This document shows, piece by piece, positions 18,115 to 27,261 of a stretch of DNA of 64,000 nt (position 1 is its first letter; each line of letters starts with the position of its first letter). The position numbers and the translations under genes were made by a program. The DNA is from Streptomyces sp. AC550_RSS872 (GTDB lineage: Bacteria > Actinomycetota > Actinomycetes > Streptomycetales > Streptomycetaceae), in the NCBI RefSeq assembly GCF_019049285.1, contig NZ_JAGMUL010000002.1:43061-107060 (forward strand). Reading direction: 5' to 3'. Under the pieces are notes generated by a model. The model had not been told where the DNA came from, did no database searches, and was given only the letters and a program-made list of their open reading frames with translations.

Positions 18115-18717
18115 TCAGAGAGCCCGCTCGGGCTGGTCGGCGGGCAGCTGGACGCTGTCGAGGAGCTGCTTGTAGTCCGCCCGCACGGTGTCCGGCTGTG
18201 TGTCGCTGCCGATCGTCGCGATCTGGACCACGTAATCGCCCCCGTCGATGAAGCCGACCCGGCCGAGGGTGCCGTCAGGGGCAGTGATGTCCGCATGGAG
18301 CGTGCGATGGCCGTCAGCCGTGGTGCCCGTACTGACGTTGGTGCTCCGGACCTTCTCGTCGGAGGACCGCGCGGGCTCGTTGTAGCCGGACAGGTAGCCC
18401 TTGAGGGCGAGGTTGAGATCGTTCTGACCGGCACCGGATGAGTTGACGACCGAGAACTGGGCGATTCCGGAGTCGGTCTCCGCTAGGTACGTATGACCAC
18501 CAGGCACGTTCTCGGCCGTGGATTTTGCGGGAAGCCGGGCGGTGACGCCGCTGTGGGCATCCTTGGTCTCCACCCATCGTGCGTCCGCCTTGGGGACGCT
18601 CGGGGCGTGCGGCGCCGGGGCGGCGAACGCGGTCCCCGGCAGGAGGGCCCCTCCGGTGATCACCATGGTCGAAGCGGTGAGCAGGGCGAAGCGCTGGAAG
18701 CGGGAAAGTCGAGTCAT
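18115..18717 (-). CDS. Secreted protein of unknown function
   Basis: 200 residues with a classic signal peptide (MTRLSRFQRFALLTASTMV to about AFAAP, residue 34). The mature domain of about 165 residues alternates polar strands (FIDGGDYVVQIATIGSD, DGHRTLHADITAPDG) and looks like a small alpha/beta fold similar to lipid- or ligand-binding secreted proteins, but I recognise no family. No membrane helix or lipobox follows the signal. The start ATG 18717 follows GGAAGTAGGGAAAGGGG on the minus strand at some distance. It is convergent with ndh and divergent from cfa. Confidence 0.75.
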   Translation of the reverse strand: MTRLSRFQRFALLTASTMVITGGALLPGTAFAAPAPHAPSVPKADARWVETKDAHSGVTARLPAKSTAENVPGGHTYLAETDSGIAQFSVVNSSGAGQNDLNLALKGYLSGYNEPARSSDEKVRSTNVSTGTTADGHRTLHADITAPDGTLGRVGFIDGGDYVVQIATIGSDTQPDTVRADYKQLLDSVQLPADQPERAL

Positions 18718-18980
18718 AGCTGTTCATATCCGTAGGAAGTAGGGAAAGGGGATGTGTCCATTAGGGCCCGCTGTCCGGGGTCCGTCATGCCACGGAGCTT
18801 TCGTGACAGGAAACTCGGGACTTGACACGTATCGTGATGCCGACGGCGTCCTGGACAGCGCGGCCCGGATGCTCTGACAATTTGCCCAAACGTGACGCCG
18901 TGGCGGGACAGCGTCCCGGGCGTTCTGGTGTTTACGTGGTGTTGGACATTCCGGGATTCCTCGTCACGGAGGTGTGCGCC

Positions 18981-20279
18981 ATGGCAGAGGCCGCTGTGCG
19001 GCTGAAGAGCCTTCTCGAACAACTGCTGGGAGTTCCGCTCCCGGTGCGCATCCACGCCTGGGACGGTTCGCAGTCGGGGCCGCCCGGCGCGCCGACTCTC
19101 GTCGTACGCAACCGCCGTGCCGTACGGCGGCTGCTGTTCAAGCCGGGTGAACTGGGCCTGGCCCGGGCCTGGGTGGCCGGGGACCTCGACATCGAGGGCG
19201 ATCTGTACGCCGCGCTCGACCTGCTCGCGGGGCTCGTGTGGGAGCGGGAGGAGGACGCCCGCAGCCTGGCTCAGGCGCTCCGGGATCCCGAGGCGCGCGC
19301 CGCCGTACGCGGACTCGTCAGGCTCGGCGGACTTCCGCTGCCTCCCGCGCCGCCGCCGGAGGAGGTGCGTCGGGCCCGCGGCCATCTGCACACCAAGCGC
19401 ACCGACAGACGCGCCATCAGCCACCACTACGACGTGGGCAACGACTTCTACGAGATCGTCCTCGGCCCGTCCATGGTGTACTCCTGCGCCTACTGGGCGG
19501 CCCCGCCCCCGGCCGGCACCCTCGAAGCCGGCCAGCGCGACAAACTCGACCTCGTCTGCCGCAAGCTCGCCCTCGGGCCCGGTCAGCGGCTGCTCGACGT
19601 CGGCTGCGGCTGGGGCTCGATGGCCATCCACGCGGCCCGCGAGTACGGCGTGAGCGTCGTCGGCGTCACCCTCTCCCAGGAGCAGGCGGCCTACGCCCGC
19701 AAGCGGGTCGCCGACGAGGGGCTCACCGACAAGGTCGAGATCCGCGTACAGGACTACCGGGAGGTCGAGGACGGTCCGTACGACGCCGTCTCCTCCATCG
19801 GCATGGCCGAACACGTGGGCGCGGAGCGGTACCTGGAGTACGCCGATGTGCTGTTCCGGCTGCTGAAGCCCGGCGGGCGGCTGCTGAACCACCAGATCGG
19901 GCGCCGGCCGCAGCGCGACGAATCCTCGTACCAGGTCGACGAGTTCATCGACTCCTACGTCTTCCCCGACGGCGAGCTCCAGCCCATCGGCGTCACCGTC
20001 ACCCAGCTGGAGCGGGCCGGGTTCGAGGTGCGCGACGTCGAGTCGATCCGGGAGCACTACGCCCTGACCCTGCGACGCTGGGTCGACCGCCTGGAGGCCG
20101 ACTGGGCGCGGGCGGTCAAGCTCACCGGCCCGGGGCGCGCCCGCGTCTGGCGCCTTTACATGGCCGCCTGCGCACTCGCCTTCGAGCGCAACCGCATCGG
20201 CGTCAACCAGGTGCTGGCGATCAGGACCCCCGACTCCGGTGAGTCGGGGATGCCGTTGCGGTCCCGTACCTGGAGCTGA
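18981..20279 (+). CDS. cfa: Cyclopropane-fatty-acyl-phospholipid synthase family methyltransferase
   Basis: 432 residues. The enzyme transfers a methylene from S-adenosylmethionine to double bonds of membrane phospholipid acyl chains. After an N-terminal lipid-binding domain come ISHHYDVGNDFYEIVLG and the SAM motif LLDVGCGWGSMAIHAA (about 203-218), then GVTLSQEQ, SIGMAEHVG and the C-terminal HYALTLRRW. All are hallmarks of the family. The start ATG 18981 has GGAGG eight bases upstream; the open frame runs back to 18822, but without a good site. A terminator follows at 20288. Confidence 0.9.
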   Translation: MAEAAVRLKSLLEQLLGVPLPVRIHAWDGSQSGPPGAPTLVVRNRRAVRRLLFKPGELGLARAWVAGDLDIEGDLYAALDLLAGLVWEREEDARSLAQALRDPEARAAVRGLVRLGGLPLPPAPPPEEVRRARGHLHTKRTDRRAISHHYDVGNDFYEIVLGPSMVYSCAYWAAPPPAGTLEAGQRDKLDLVCRKLALGPGQRLLDVGCGWGSMAIHAAREYGVSVVGVTLSQEQAAYARKRVADEGLTDKVEIRVQDYREVEDGPYDAVSSIGMAEHVGAERYLEYADVLFRLLKPGGRLLNHQIGRRPQRDESSYQVDEFIDSYVFPDGELQPIGVTVTQLERAGFEVRDVESIREHYALTLRRWVDRLEADWARAVKLTGPGRARVWRLYMAACALAFERNRIGVNQVLAIRTPDSGESGMPLRSRTWS

Positions 20280-20287
20280 CACCACAA

Positions 20288-20317
20288 GGGCCCCGCTCCC
20301 TCCCGGGAACGGGGCCC
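20288..20317. terminator. Terminator between cfa and the ABC permease gene
   Basis: GGGCCCCG (20288-20295) and CGGGGCCC (20310-20317) form a stem between two convergent genes, only 8 bp after the cfa stop. Confidence 0.7.
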
Positions 20318-20331
20318 ACGCGCGCGTACGG

Positions 20332-22866
20332 CTATTCCGCCTTGATCGCGTTCAGCATGTTCAGGCGTGCGGCGTTGCGGGCCGGCCACAGTGCGGCCAG
20401 GACACCCACCAGGCCGGCCAGCACCAGGAAGATCCCGATCCGGTCCCAGGGCAGAACCAGCGTGTAGCCCGGGATCTCCGCCTTGATGGTCTCGCCGATT
20501 GCCCAGCCGAGGAACGAGCCTAGGCCGATGCCGACGACCGCGCCGAACACCGAGATGACCACGGCCTCCAGCCGGACCATCCGCTTCACCCGGCGCCGGT
20601 CGAGACCGATCGCCCGCAGCATGCCGATCTCCTGCTGCCGTTCGAAGACCGACATCGCGAGGGTGTTGACGACACCCAGCACCGCGATGATCAGGGCCAT
20701 CGCGAGCAGGCCGTACATGATGTTCAGCATGGTGTTGATGGCGCCGCCGAACTCGTTGCGGATGTCCTGCCGGTCCATGACCGTGATCGTGGGGTTGTCG
20801 CCCAGCGCGTCGACGAGGACCTGCTCGTTCGCCGAGGTCTGGCCGCCGTCCGTCTTCACGAAGATCTGCTGGATGTACGGCTGCGTCTCGTGCGGCTTCA
20901 CGACCTTCGTGTCGACAAGGACGGGGGAGAGGAACTCGCTGTCCTTGAAGACGGCGCCGACGGTCAGTGTGCCCTTCTTCTCGTCGCCGAAGGTGACGGG
21001 GAGGCTGTCGCCCGGCTTCCAGCCCCTGCTCTTGGCCGTCTTCTCGGCGACCGCGATCTGCCCCTTGGCGAGCGAGTCGACGCTGCCGCTGACGACGTCG
21101 ACGTTCAGGACCTGCTCGATGTCGCCCGGGGTGACGGCGGAAGCGGACACGAAGTCGTCGCCGCCGAGCTCGAAGTAGACGCTCTGCTGCGGCGAGACCG
21201 CGGAGACGCCCTTGGCCTTCTCCAGCGCCGTCAGCGCCGACTGGTCGAGGTCGCCGCCGTTCGCCATCGAGACCATGTAGTCGGCCTTGATGTTGTCCGT
21301 GGTCATCTTGTCGATGGCCGTGCCGACGGTGATGCCGAGCACCGACAGACCGGTCACCAGGGTCAGTCCGATCGCCAGCGCCGAGGCGGTGGCTCCGGTG
21401 CGGCGCGGGTTGCGGACCGCGTTCTGGCCGGCCAGCTTGCCGGCCACCCCGAAGGGGCCGACGAGCAGCGGGCGGACGAGCGCGATCACGGGCCGGGACA
21501 GCAGCGGGATCAGGATGATCACGCCGATCAGCGCGAAGAACGCGCCCGCCGCGATGTACATCCGGCCGCTCTTGCCGCCGGACGAGGCACCCAGCACGAT
21601 CGCGGCCGAGCCGAGGGCGGTGATGGCGGCGCCGATGGAGTTGCGCACCACCAGCGACTTGGTGCTCGCCACCGCGTGGACGCTGCTCATGGCCGCGACC
21701 GGCGGGATCTTCGCGGCCCGGCGGCCGGGCAGCCAGGCGGCGAACGTGGTGATCAGCACACCGACGCCGATCGCGGCGATCACCGGTGTGGCGGAGACGA
21801 TCAGCGGGCCGCCCGGAATCTTCATGCCGAACGCGGCCATTCCGGACCGCAGACCGACCGCGAGCCCGACGCCGAGGACGAAGCCGATCACCGAGGCGAC
21901 CAGGCCCACCACCGCGGCCTCGGCGAGCACCGAGCGGGTGATCTGCTTGCGGGAGGCGCCGACGGCCCGCATCAGCGCGATCTCCTTCGTGCGCTGGGCG
22001 ACCAGCATCGTGAAGGTGTTGGAGATCAGGAAGACCCCGACGAAGAGCGCGATGCCCGCGAAGCCGAGCAGGATCTGCTTGAGCGAGCTCATCCCCTGTT
22101 CGATCTGCTCGGCCTGCTCGTCCGCGAGCGCCTGGCCGGTCTTCGCCTCGGCGGCGTCCGGCAGCAGCGGCTTGACCGCGTCCAGGATCTTCGCGTCGTC
22201 CGCGCCGGGGGCGGCGGTGACGGTGGCGCTCGCGAAGTAGCCCGGCTTGAGGTACTGCTTCTGGGCGACCGCGGTGTCGAAGAGGACGAGGCTGCCGCCG
22301 GCGTTCACGGCACCGTCCTCGGTGGTGAACACGCCGCTGAGGGTGTACTCCTTCACCGGCCCGTTCGTGGCGACTCGGACCCGGTCGCCGACCTGGTACT
22401 CGCCCTTGGCCGCGGACTCCTTGTCCAGGGCGATCTGATCGTCCTTCACCGGGCCCGAGCCGTCGGTGAACGTGTAGGCGGGGTCCTTGCCGTCCTTGCC
22501 GGGGGCGAAGTTGGCGCCCTTGTTGGACCAGCCGACGCCGATCAGCTTCCCGTCGGGGTCGGCGACCCCGGCGAAGCCGTCGACACGGCCGTACGCGGCG
22601 TCGACGCCGTCCACCGCGGAGATCTTGTCGAGGGTCTTGCGGGAGAGACCGGGCTCTTCCTTGGGGTTGTCCGGGTCGGCGTGCGAGGTGACGGCGACGG
22701 CGACGTCGTCGTAGCTCTTCGCCGACTGGTTGCGGAAGGCGTTGGACAGGGTGTCGGCGAAGACCAGGGTGCCGGAGACGAACGCGACGCCGAGCATCAC
22801 GGCGAGCACGGTCATCAACAGCCGGGCCTTGTGCGCGAGTACGTTGCGCAGGGCGGTGCGGAACAT
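20332..22866 (-). CDS. ABC transporter permease, FtsX/MacB type with two FtsX domains
   Basis: 844 residues. The N-terminus MFRTALRNVLAHKARLLMT is the typical start of this family. Layout: membrane helix 1, a large extracytoplasmic domain (about residues 45-260), three helices with the FtsX signature (QRTKEIALMRAVGASRKQITR), three further helices, then a second extracytoplasmic domain (about 515-715) and a second FtsX signature (ERQQEIGMLRAIGLDRRRVKR) with three helices. Such permeases act as mechanotransmission or lipoprotein/peptide exporters; the substrate is unknown. Its start shares one base with the stop of the ATPase gene, so the two form one operon. Confidence 0.92.
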   Translation of the reverse strand: MFRTALRNVLAHKARLLMTVLAVMLGVAFVSGTLVFADTLSNAFRNQSAKSYDDVAVAVTSHADPDNPKEEPGLSRKTLDKISAVDGVDAAYGRVDGFAGVADPDGKLIGVGWSNKGANFAPGKDGKDPAYTFTDGSGPVKDDQIALDKESAAKGEYQVGDRVRVATNGPVKEYTLSGVFTTEDGAVNAGGSLVLFDTAVAQKQYLKPGYFASATVTAAPGADDAKILDAVKPLLPDAAEAKTGQALADEQAEQIEQGMSSLKQILLGFAGIALFVGVFLISNTFTMLVAQRTKEIALMRAVGASRKQITRSVLAEAAVVGLVASVIGFVLGVGLAVGLRSGMAAFGMKIPGGPLIVSATPVIAAIGVGVLITTFAAWLPGRRAAKIPPVAAMSSVHAVASTKSLVVRNSIGAAITALGSAAIVLGASSGGKSGRMYIAAGAFFALIGVIILIPLLSRPVIALVRPLLVGPFGVAGKLAGQNAVRNPRRTGATASALAIGLTLVTGLSVLGITVGTAIDKMTTDNIKADYMVSMANGGDLDQSALTALEKAKGVSAVSPQQSVYFELGGDDFVSASAVTPGDIEQVLNVDVVSGSVDSLAKGQIAVAEKTAKSRGWKPGDSLPVTFGDEKKGTLTVGAVFKDSEFLSPVLVDTKVVKPHETQPYIQQIFVKTDGGQTSANEQVLVDALGDNPTITVMDRQDIRNEFGGAINTMLNIMYGLLAMALIIAVLGVVNTLAMSVFERQQEIGMLRAIGLDRRRVKRMVRLEAVVISVFGAVVGIGLGSFLGWAIGETIKAEIPGYTLVLPWDRIGIFLVLAGLVGVLAALWPARNAARLNMLNAIKAE

Positions 22867-23636
22867 CAGCTGGTGCGGCCCTTCGCGTCGAACTGCTTCA
22901 TGAAGTCGAGGACGTTGTCCGCGGTGGGCTTGTACATCTCGTCGACGATGCGGCCGTCCGCGAGGAACACCACCCGGTCCGCGTACGCCGCGGCGACCGG
23001 GTCGTGGGTCACCATCACCACCGTCTGCCCCATCTCCCGTACGGAGTTGCGCAGGAAGCCCAGCACCTCGGCGCCGGAGCGCGAGTCGAGGTTTCCGGTC
23101 GGCTCGTCACCGAAGATGATCTCGGGCTTGGAGGCGAGCGCGCGGGCCACGGCGACGCGCTGCTGCTGGCCGCCGGAGAGCTGGGCGGGGCGGTGGCTGA
23201 GGCGATCGGCCAGGCCCACCATCCGGATGACCGAATCCACCCACTGCTTGTCGGGCTTACGGCCCGCGATGTCCATCGGGAGGGTGATGTTCTCCAGCGC
23301 GGTCAGCGTCGGCAGCAGGTTGAACGCCTGGAAGATGAAGCCGATCTTGTCCCGGCGCAACTTGGTGAGCTGCTTGTCCTTCAGGGAGCCGAGCTCGGTG
23401 TCGCCGATGCGCACCGAACCGGAGGAGAAGGTGTCCAGCCCGGCCACGCAGTGCATCAGCGTGGACTTGCCGGAGCCGGAGGGGCCCATGATCGCGGTGA
23501 ACTCGGCCTGCCGGAACTCGACGGTGACCCGGTCCAGGGCGACCACCTGGGTCTCGCCCTGTCCGTAGATCTTCGACAGATCCGTGGCACGCGCGGCCAC
23601 GGTGGTGGCCCGGCCGGCGATGGATGCGGTGGTCAC
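22866..23636 (-). CDS. ABC transporter ATP-binding protein (MacB/LolD type)
   Basis: 256 residues. Walker A GPSGSGKST (about residues 54-62), Q-loop in FIFQAFNLLP, signature LSGGQQQR, Walker B IIFGDEPTGNLD and the switch His in VTHDP are all present. It powers the FtsX-type permease encoded next, overlapping it by one base. The start is GTG 23636, preceded by AGGAG about eight bases upstream. The 392 bp between this gene and bldA hold both promoters and inverted repeats. Confidence 0.95.
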   Translation of the reverse strand: MTTASIAGRATTVAARATDLSKIYGQGETQVVALDRVTVEFRQAEFTAIMGPSGSGKSTLMHCVAGLDTFSSGSVRIGDTELGSLKDKQLTKLRRDKIGFIFQAFNLLPTLTALENITLPMDIAGRKPDKQWVDSVIRMVGLADRLSHRPAQLSGGQQQRVAVARALASKPEIIFGDEPTGNLDSRSGAEVLGFLRNSVREMGQTVVMVTHDPVAAAYADRVVFLADGRIVDEMYKPTADNVLDFMKQFDAKGRTS

Positions 23637-24028
23637 GAGAAGGCGCTCCTGAGGGACGACGGTGTGTGCGAAGGGACGTCATCCATCGTCCTGGCCGAAG
23701 AGCGCCGTGTAGTCAGTCGCTGTTCTGGTTCCGAAGGCAGACTGCGGATGGACGGAGCACCGCTGCGTCATACCTGAGGATGACGGGGACCCTGACGGGT
23801 GTTCGCGTCCGGAACAGGTGGAGCGTCCTTGTTCGGACGGTGAAATTCCGTCATTCCGCATGCGCCGCCAATGGCCGCGCGTAAGGCTATTGGCAAGTGC
23901 GGATGGCGCGTTCCGTGGGCTGATGCACCCTCAGACATCAATAAAATAAGACAACATCGGTCCGCCCGTCCGCTGTTCGGGGGATGCATCCCGATAGGCT
24001 CGGAACCTCGATGCGGAGCCCATGGCCT
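23637..24028. other. Divergent intergenic region upstream of bldA
   Basis: No gene is seen. An inverted repeat GCCAAT (23867-23872) / ATTGGC (23889-23894) lies inside a second one, CCGCA (23856-23860) / TGCGG (23898-23902). The A/T-rich stretch CATCAATAAAATAAGACAAC near 23937-23956 is the lowest-GC spot in the neighbourhood and may be an upstream element of the bldA promoter. Confidence 0.5.
23981..24000 (+). promoter_or_regulatory. bldA promoter -10 box with a palindrome in the spacer
   Basis: TAGGCT (23995-24000) is a consensus streptomycete -10 about 29 bases before the tRNA. Immediately upstream lies a perfect 12-bp palindrome, GGGATGCATCCC (23981-23992), placed where a regulator would sit between -35 and -10. 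No strong -35 box is seen (GCTGTT or TTCGGG at the expected place). Confidence 0.55.
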
Positions 24029-24112
24029 GCCCAGATGGTGGAATGCAGACACGGCGAGCTTAAACCTCGCTGCCCCTTCGCGGGCGTGCCGGTTCAAGTC
24101 CGGCTCTGGGCA
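24029..24112 (+). tRNA. bldA: tRNA-Leu(UAA), bldA
   Basis: A full class II tRNA. The acceptor stem is GCCCAGA / TCTGGGC with discriminator A (24112). The D-arm starts GGTGGAATG, and the anticodon stem GCGAG / CTCGC holds loop CTTAAAC, giving anticodon TAA at 24061-24063. A long variable arm (TGCCCCTTCGCGGGCG) and T-arm GCCGGTTCAAGTCCGGC follow. CCA is not encoded. This is the only tRNA reading the rare UUA leucine codon and is the bldA developmental switch: UUA-containing genes for morphogenesis and antibiotic production depend on it. Sequence and position before pobA match bldA. Confidence 0.97.
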
Positions 24113-24239
24113 CTTCCGACGTTCATCCTCCCTTCAAGAGTTCACGCACGACCGTTGACAGCGGGCGTGCGCGATCGGAGACTCACGTCAGGAAGTGGTG
24201 AATAAAATTTCACCAGACGAACAGGAAGGGAAGCGACCG

Positions 24240-25415
24240 ATGCGTACGACCGTCGGCATCATCGGAGCGGGCCCCGCCGGCCTCCTCCTCGCCCGTCTGC
24301 TCCACAACGCCGGCATCGACTCGGTCGTCCTGGAGAGCCGCGACCGCGCCTACGTCGAGCACCGCCAGCGCGCCGGAATCCTGGAGCAGGGCACGGTGGA
24401 CGTGCTGCGCACGGCCGGCGCGAGCGAGCGGATGGACCGCGAGGGCCTGCGGCACGACGGCATCGAGCTCCGCTTCGACAGGAAGCGCCACCGCGTCGAC
24501 TTCCCCGCCCTCGCCGACGGCCGGTCCGTGATGGTCTACGCCCAGACCGAGGTCTGCAAGGACCTCATCGCCCTCCAGCTCGAGGACGGCGGCCCGCTGC
24601 TGTTCGAGGCGGAGGCACTGGCCGTCGAGGACGCGGACACCGCCGGCCCGCGCGTGCGCTTCCGGCACGAGGGCGTCGAGGACGTCCTGGAGTGCGAGTA
24701 CGTCGTCGGCTGCGACGGCTTCTGGGGCGTGGCCCGCAAGGCGATCCCCGCCGAACTCACCCGGGTCTTCGAGCGGACGTACCCCTTCGGCTGGCTCGGC
24801 ATCCTCGCCGACGTCGCCCCCTCGCACGACGAGTTGGTCTACGCCCGCCACGACCGCGGCTTCGCCCTCCTCTCCATGCGCTCCCCGTCCGTCTCCCGCC
24901 TCTACCTCCAGGTGCCCGAGGGCACGGACGCCGAGGCGTGGAGCGACGACGAGATCTGGGCGGAGCTGGAACGCCGCTTCGAGACCGCCGACGACTGGCG
25001 CCTGGAGCGCGGCCCCATCACCCAGAAGTCGGTCACGCCCATGCGGTCCTACGTCCACGAACCCATGCGCCACGGCCGCCTCTTCCTGGCCGGTGACGCG
25101 GCACACATCGTGCCGCCGACGGGCGCCAAGGGGCTGAATCTGGCCGTCGGGGACGTCGTCACCTTCGCGCGGGCACTGACGCACGAAAGGGAGACCGGCT
25201 CGGCGGAACTCCTCGACGCCTACTCCGCGACCTGTCTGCGCCGGGTCTGGCAGGCCGAGCGGTTCTCCTACGACATGACGACACTGCTGCACCGCGCCCC
25301 CGACGCCACGCCCTTCGAGGACCGCCTCCAGCTGGCGCGCCTGGAGCGGCTCGCGTCGTCGAGGGCGGCCGAGACGGACCTCGCCGAGGGGTACACCGGG
25401 TTCCCGTTCGGGTGA
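24240..25415 (+). CDS. pobA: 4-hydroxybenzoate 3-monooxygenase
   Basis: 391 residues, close to the usual 394. A flavoprotein hydroxylase making protocatechuate from 4-hydroxybenzoate, feeding the beta-ketoadipate pathway. FAD motifs: VGIIGAGPAGLLLARLL (residues 5-21), the DG motif GCDGFWGVARKAIP (about 158) and RLFLAGDAAHIVPPTGAKGL (about 280-300). RAGILEQGTVDVLR near residue 44 is characteristic of PobA. The start ATG 24240 follows AGGAAGGG. It stands alone after bldA, as I recall for other streptomycetes; no regulator is adjacent. Confidence 0.93.
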   Translation: MRTTVGIIGAGPAGLLLARLLHNAGIDSVVLESRDRAYVEHRQRAGILEQGTVDVLRTAGASERMDREGLRHDGIELRFDRKRHRVDFPALADGRSVMVYAQTEVCKDLIALQLEDGGPLLFEAEALAVEDADTAGPRVRFRHEGVEDVLECEYVVGCDGFWGVARKAIPAELTRVFERTYPFGWLGILADVAPSHDELVYARHDRGFALLSMRSPSVSRLYLQVPEGTDAEAWSDDEIWAELERRFETADDWRLERGPITQKSVTPMRSYVHEPMRHGRLFLAGDAAHIVPPTGAKGLNLAVGDVVTFARALTHERETGSAELLDAYSATCLRRVWQAERFSYDMTTLLHRAPDATPFEDRLQLARLERLASSRAAETDLAEGYTGFPFG

Positions 25416-25632
25416 CGACCGTAGGCGTGGCGTAAGGGTGTGATCTCCGACCGGTTCCGGCCACGTTCCAGGTTGGTCATGAATGAGCCCCTCCGTGGCT
25501 GGGAATCACCCGGCCGCGTAGCGTGTTGCGCAGCACGACAAGGGAAAGATCCTCCCCAAGCACTAGGGTCAATCCTTTGCCTACCTATTACTCTTGAGCC
25601 AAGGTCGCGTACGTCGACCATGGAGGAGTGAA

Positions 25633-26529
25633 ATGAGGAGCAGCAACCCGGTCTTCTCGCGACGGGGGTTCAGCCGCGACAACGGCTACGCGGGCTTCAA
25701 CACCGCGCCGCAGGCCGGGGGCGCCGCTGTCGGCACGCAGGGCAACCCGTACGCCCAGCCGCAGGCCGGCAACCCGTATGCGCAGAACCCTTACGCCCAG
25801 CAGGACCTTCAGTACGGCGCACCGCCGCAGGCCCCGGCCACCACCGGCCGGATGACGATGGACGACGTCATCCTGCGCACCGCCACCACGCTCGGCACCC
25901 TGATCGTCACGGCCGCGCTCGCGTGGTTCCTGCTGCCGGTCGACGCCGAGAACATCAACCGGTCCTACGGCATCGCCATCGGCGCCGGTCTGGTCGGCAT
26001 GGTGCTGGCGCTCGTGCAGTCCTTCAAGCGCAAGGCCTCGCCCGCGCTGATCCTGTCCTACGCCGCGCTCGAGGGTGTCTTCCTCGGCGTCGTCTCCAGC
26101 GTGGTCGACGAGCACATCGCCAGCGGCGCGGCCATGCAGGCGGTGCTCGGCACGATGGCCGTCTTCGCCTCGGTGCTGGTGGCGTACAAGGCGGGCTGGA
26201 TCCGCGTCAACCGCCGCTTCGTCGGCTTCGTGATGGCGGCCGCGCTCGGCTTCATCCTGCTGATGGCGGTCAACCTGCTGTTCGCCGTCTTCGGCGGCGG
26301 TGACGGCCTCGGCTTCCGCAGCGGCCCGCTCGGCATCGTCTTCGGCGTCGTCGGCATCCTGCTCGGCGCCTGCTTCCTCGCCCTGGACTTCAAGCAGGTC
26401 GAGGACGGTCTCGCCTACGGCGCGCCGCGCGAGGAGGCCTGGCTCGCGGCCTTCGGCCTCACCATGACGCTGGTGTGGATCTACATGGAGTTCCTGAGGC
26501 TCATCTCGATCCTCAACAGCAGCGACTAG
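25633..26529 (+). CDS. Bax inhibitor-1/YccA family membrane protein
   Basis: 298 residues. An Ala/Gln/Asn/Pro-rich cytoplasmic N-terminus of about 75 residues with NPYAQ repeats precedes seven hydrophobic helices from VILRTATTLGTLIVTAALAW to the last TMTLVWIYMEFLRLI. The conserved ALEGVFLGVVSSV and the acidic pair near LDFKQVEDG, where the BI-1 pore aspartates lie, support a pH-sensitive ion-leak channel of the BI-1 family. Physiological role in streptomycetes is unknown. GGAGGAG just before ATG 25633 fixes the start. A strong terminator follows. Confidence 0.9.
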   Translation: MRSSNPVFSRRGFSRDNGYAGFNTAPQAGGAAVGTQGNPYAQPQAGNPYAQNPYAQQDLQYGAPPQAPATTGRMTMDDVILRTATTLGTLIVTAALAWFLLPVDAENINRSYGIAIGAGLVGMVLALVQSFKRKASPALILSYAALEGVFLGVVSSVVDEHIASGAAMQAVLGTMAVFASVLVAYKAGWIRVNRRFVGFVMAAALGFILLMAVNLLFAVFGGGDGLGFRSGPLGIVFGVVGILLGACFLALDFKQVEDGLAYGAPREEAWLAAFGLTMTLVWIYMEFLRLISILNSSD

Positions 26530-26547
26530 TCTCCGACGGTTGTGCAG

Positions 26548-26580
26548 CGAAGGGCCCCGGGTTCGTCCCGGGGCCCTTCG
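26548..26580. terminator. Terminator after the BI-1 gene
   Basis: CGAAGGGCCCCGGG (26548-26561) and CCCGGGGCCCTTCG (26567-26580) form a perfect 14-bp stem with a five-base loop, between convergent genes. Confidence 0.85.
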
Positions 26581-26602
26581 TCGTCTGTGCGCGAGTCCAC
26601 GT

Positions 26603-26833
26603 CTAGAGGAACTTGCGCGCCGCCCTCCTCAGGTCGTACTCGTGGACGATCGCCTTCGCGTGGCCGTACGCGAGGTCGTATTCGTGGCGCAGCCAGCTGA
26701 CCTTCTCCTCGAAGCGGACGAGGGCCGGGCCTTCTTCTACGGTGCGCAGCCAGTCGGAGACTTCACGACCGGTGCAGTGGGGGATGCGGGCGAGCATGTT
26801 GCGGTGGGTCTCCTCGGAGAGGACGTGGGACAT
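26603..26833 (-). CDS. DUF4287-type small protein
   Basis: 76 residues, soluble: MSHVLSEETHRNMLARIPHC to the end RRAARKFL. The pattern THRNMLARIPHCTGREVSDWLR and LRHEYDLAYGHAKAIVHEYD matches the short DUF4287 domain, in which a helical bundle ends in the GHAKAIVHE motif. Function unknown. GGAGG five bases before ATG 26833 fixes the start; a TTG 18 bases further upstream is less likely. It is convergent with the BI-1 gene across a terminator. Confidence 0.8.
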   Translation of the reverse strand: MSHVLSEETHRNMLARIPHCTGREVSDWLRTVEEGPALVRFEEKVSWLRHEYDLAYGHAKAIVHEYDLRRAARKFL

Positions 26834-26927
26834 CGGCGCCTCCGGACGCAAAGGGGATGTAAGCCGGTCCTTCAGGTCACCGTGCCTGAGCGTTCGCCCG
26901 TTGGCAACAGTCGCGTACGCTCACGGC

Positions 26928-27239
26928 GTGGTGGATACGACGCGTCTGACCCAAGCCGTAGATCACTTCGCCGACCGGTTGCGGGCGGCACCGCAGTCTC
27001 GCTTGCAGCGGGGCGCTGCCGCGGAGGCGCTGGCGCTGGCCAGGAGGTTGGCTGCGTGGGCCCAGGCTGTGGAGGCGCCCGGGGTTGATCCTCGCGTGAT
27101 GCCTGATGCGGGGATGTTTGCCGCGGCTGATCAGATCACCGTTGCCGTGCATGACTTGGCGGTGGTTCTTGAGAGTGACGACCAGGTCTCCGAAGCGGTG
27201 CGGTTGGTTGAGGAGGCGCAGAAGAGGGCGGGAGTCTGA
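26928..27239 (+). CDS. Small helical protein of unknown function
   Basis: 103 residues, Ala/Arg/Val-rich and mostly helical (LTQAVDHFADRLRAA, AAAEALALARRLAAW, ITVAVHDLAVVLESDDQVSEA). No membrane segment. I recognise no domain. Start GTG 26928 (or 26931) has TACGCT six bases upstream and no Shine-Dalgarno sequence, a leaderless arrangement. Codon usage has weaker third-position GC than neighbours (many gtt, gct, ggt codons in the second half), so it may be a recent or lowly expressed gene. Confidence 0.65.
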   Translation: MVDTTRLTQAVDHFADRLRAAPQSRLQRGAAAEALALARRLAAWAQAVEAPGVDPRVMPDAGMFAAADQITVAVHDLAVVLESDDQVSEAVRLVEEAQKRAGV

Positions 27240-27261
27240 GGTGTGTTGGCGACTGACCGTT

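Noticed and set aside
18822..18827. TTGACA as promoter -35 for cfa
   Set aside because: No acceptable -10 box lies 16-19 bases downstream.
24029..24112. UUA codons in the protein genes here that would make them bldA targets
   Set aside because: I saw no in-frame TTA in the genes I checked, but I did not scan every codon, so no claim is made.
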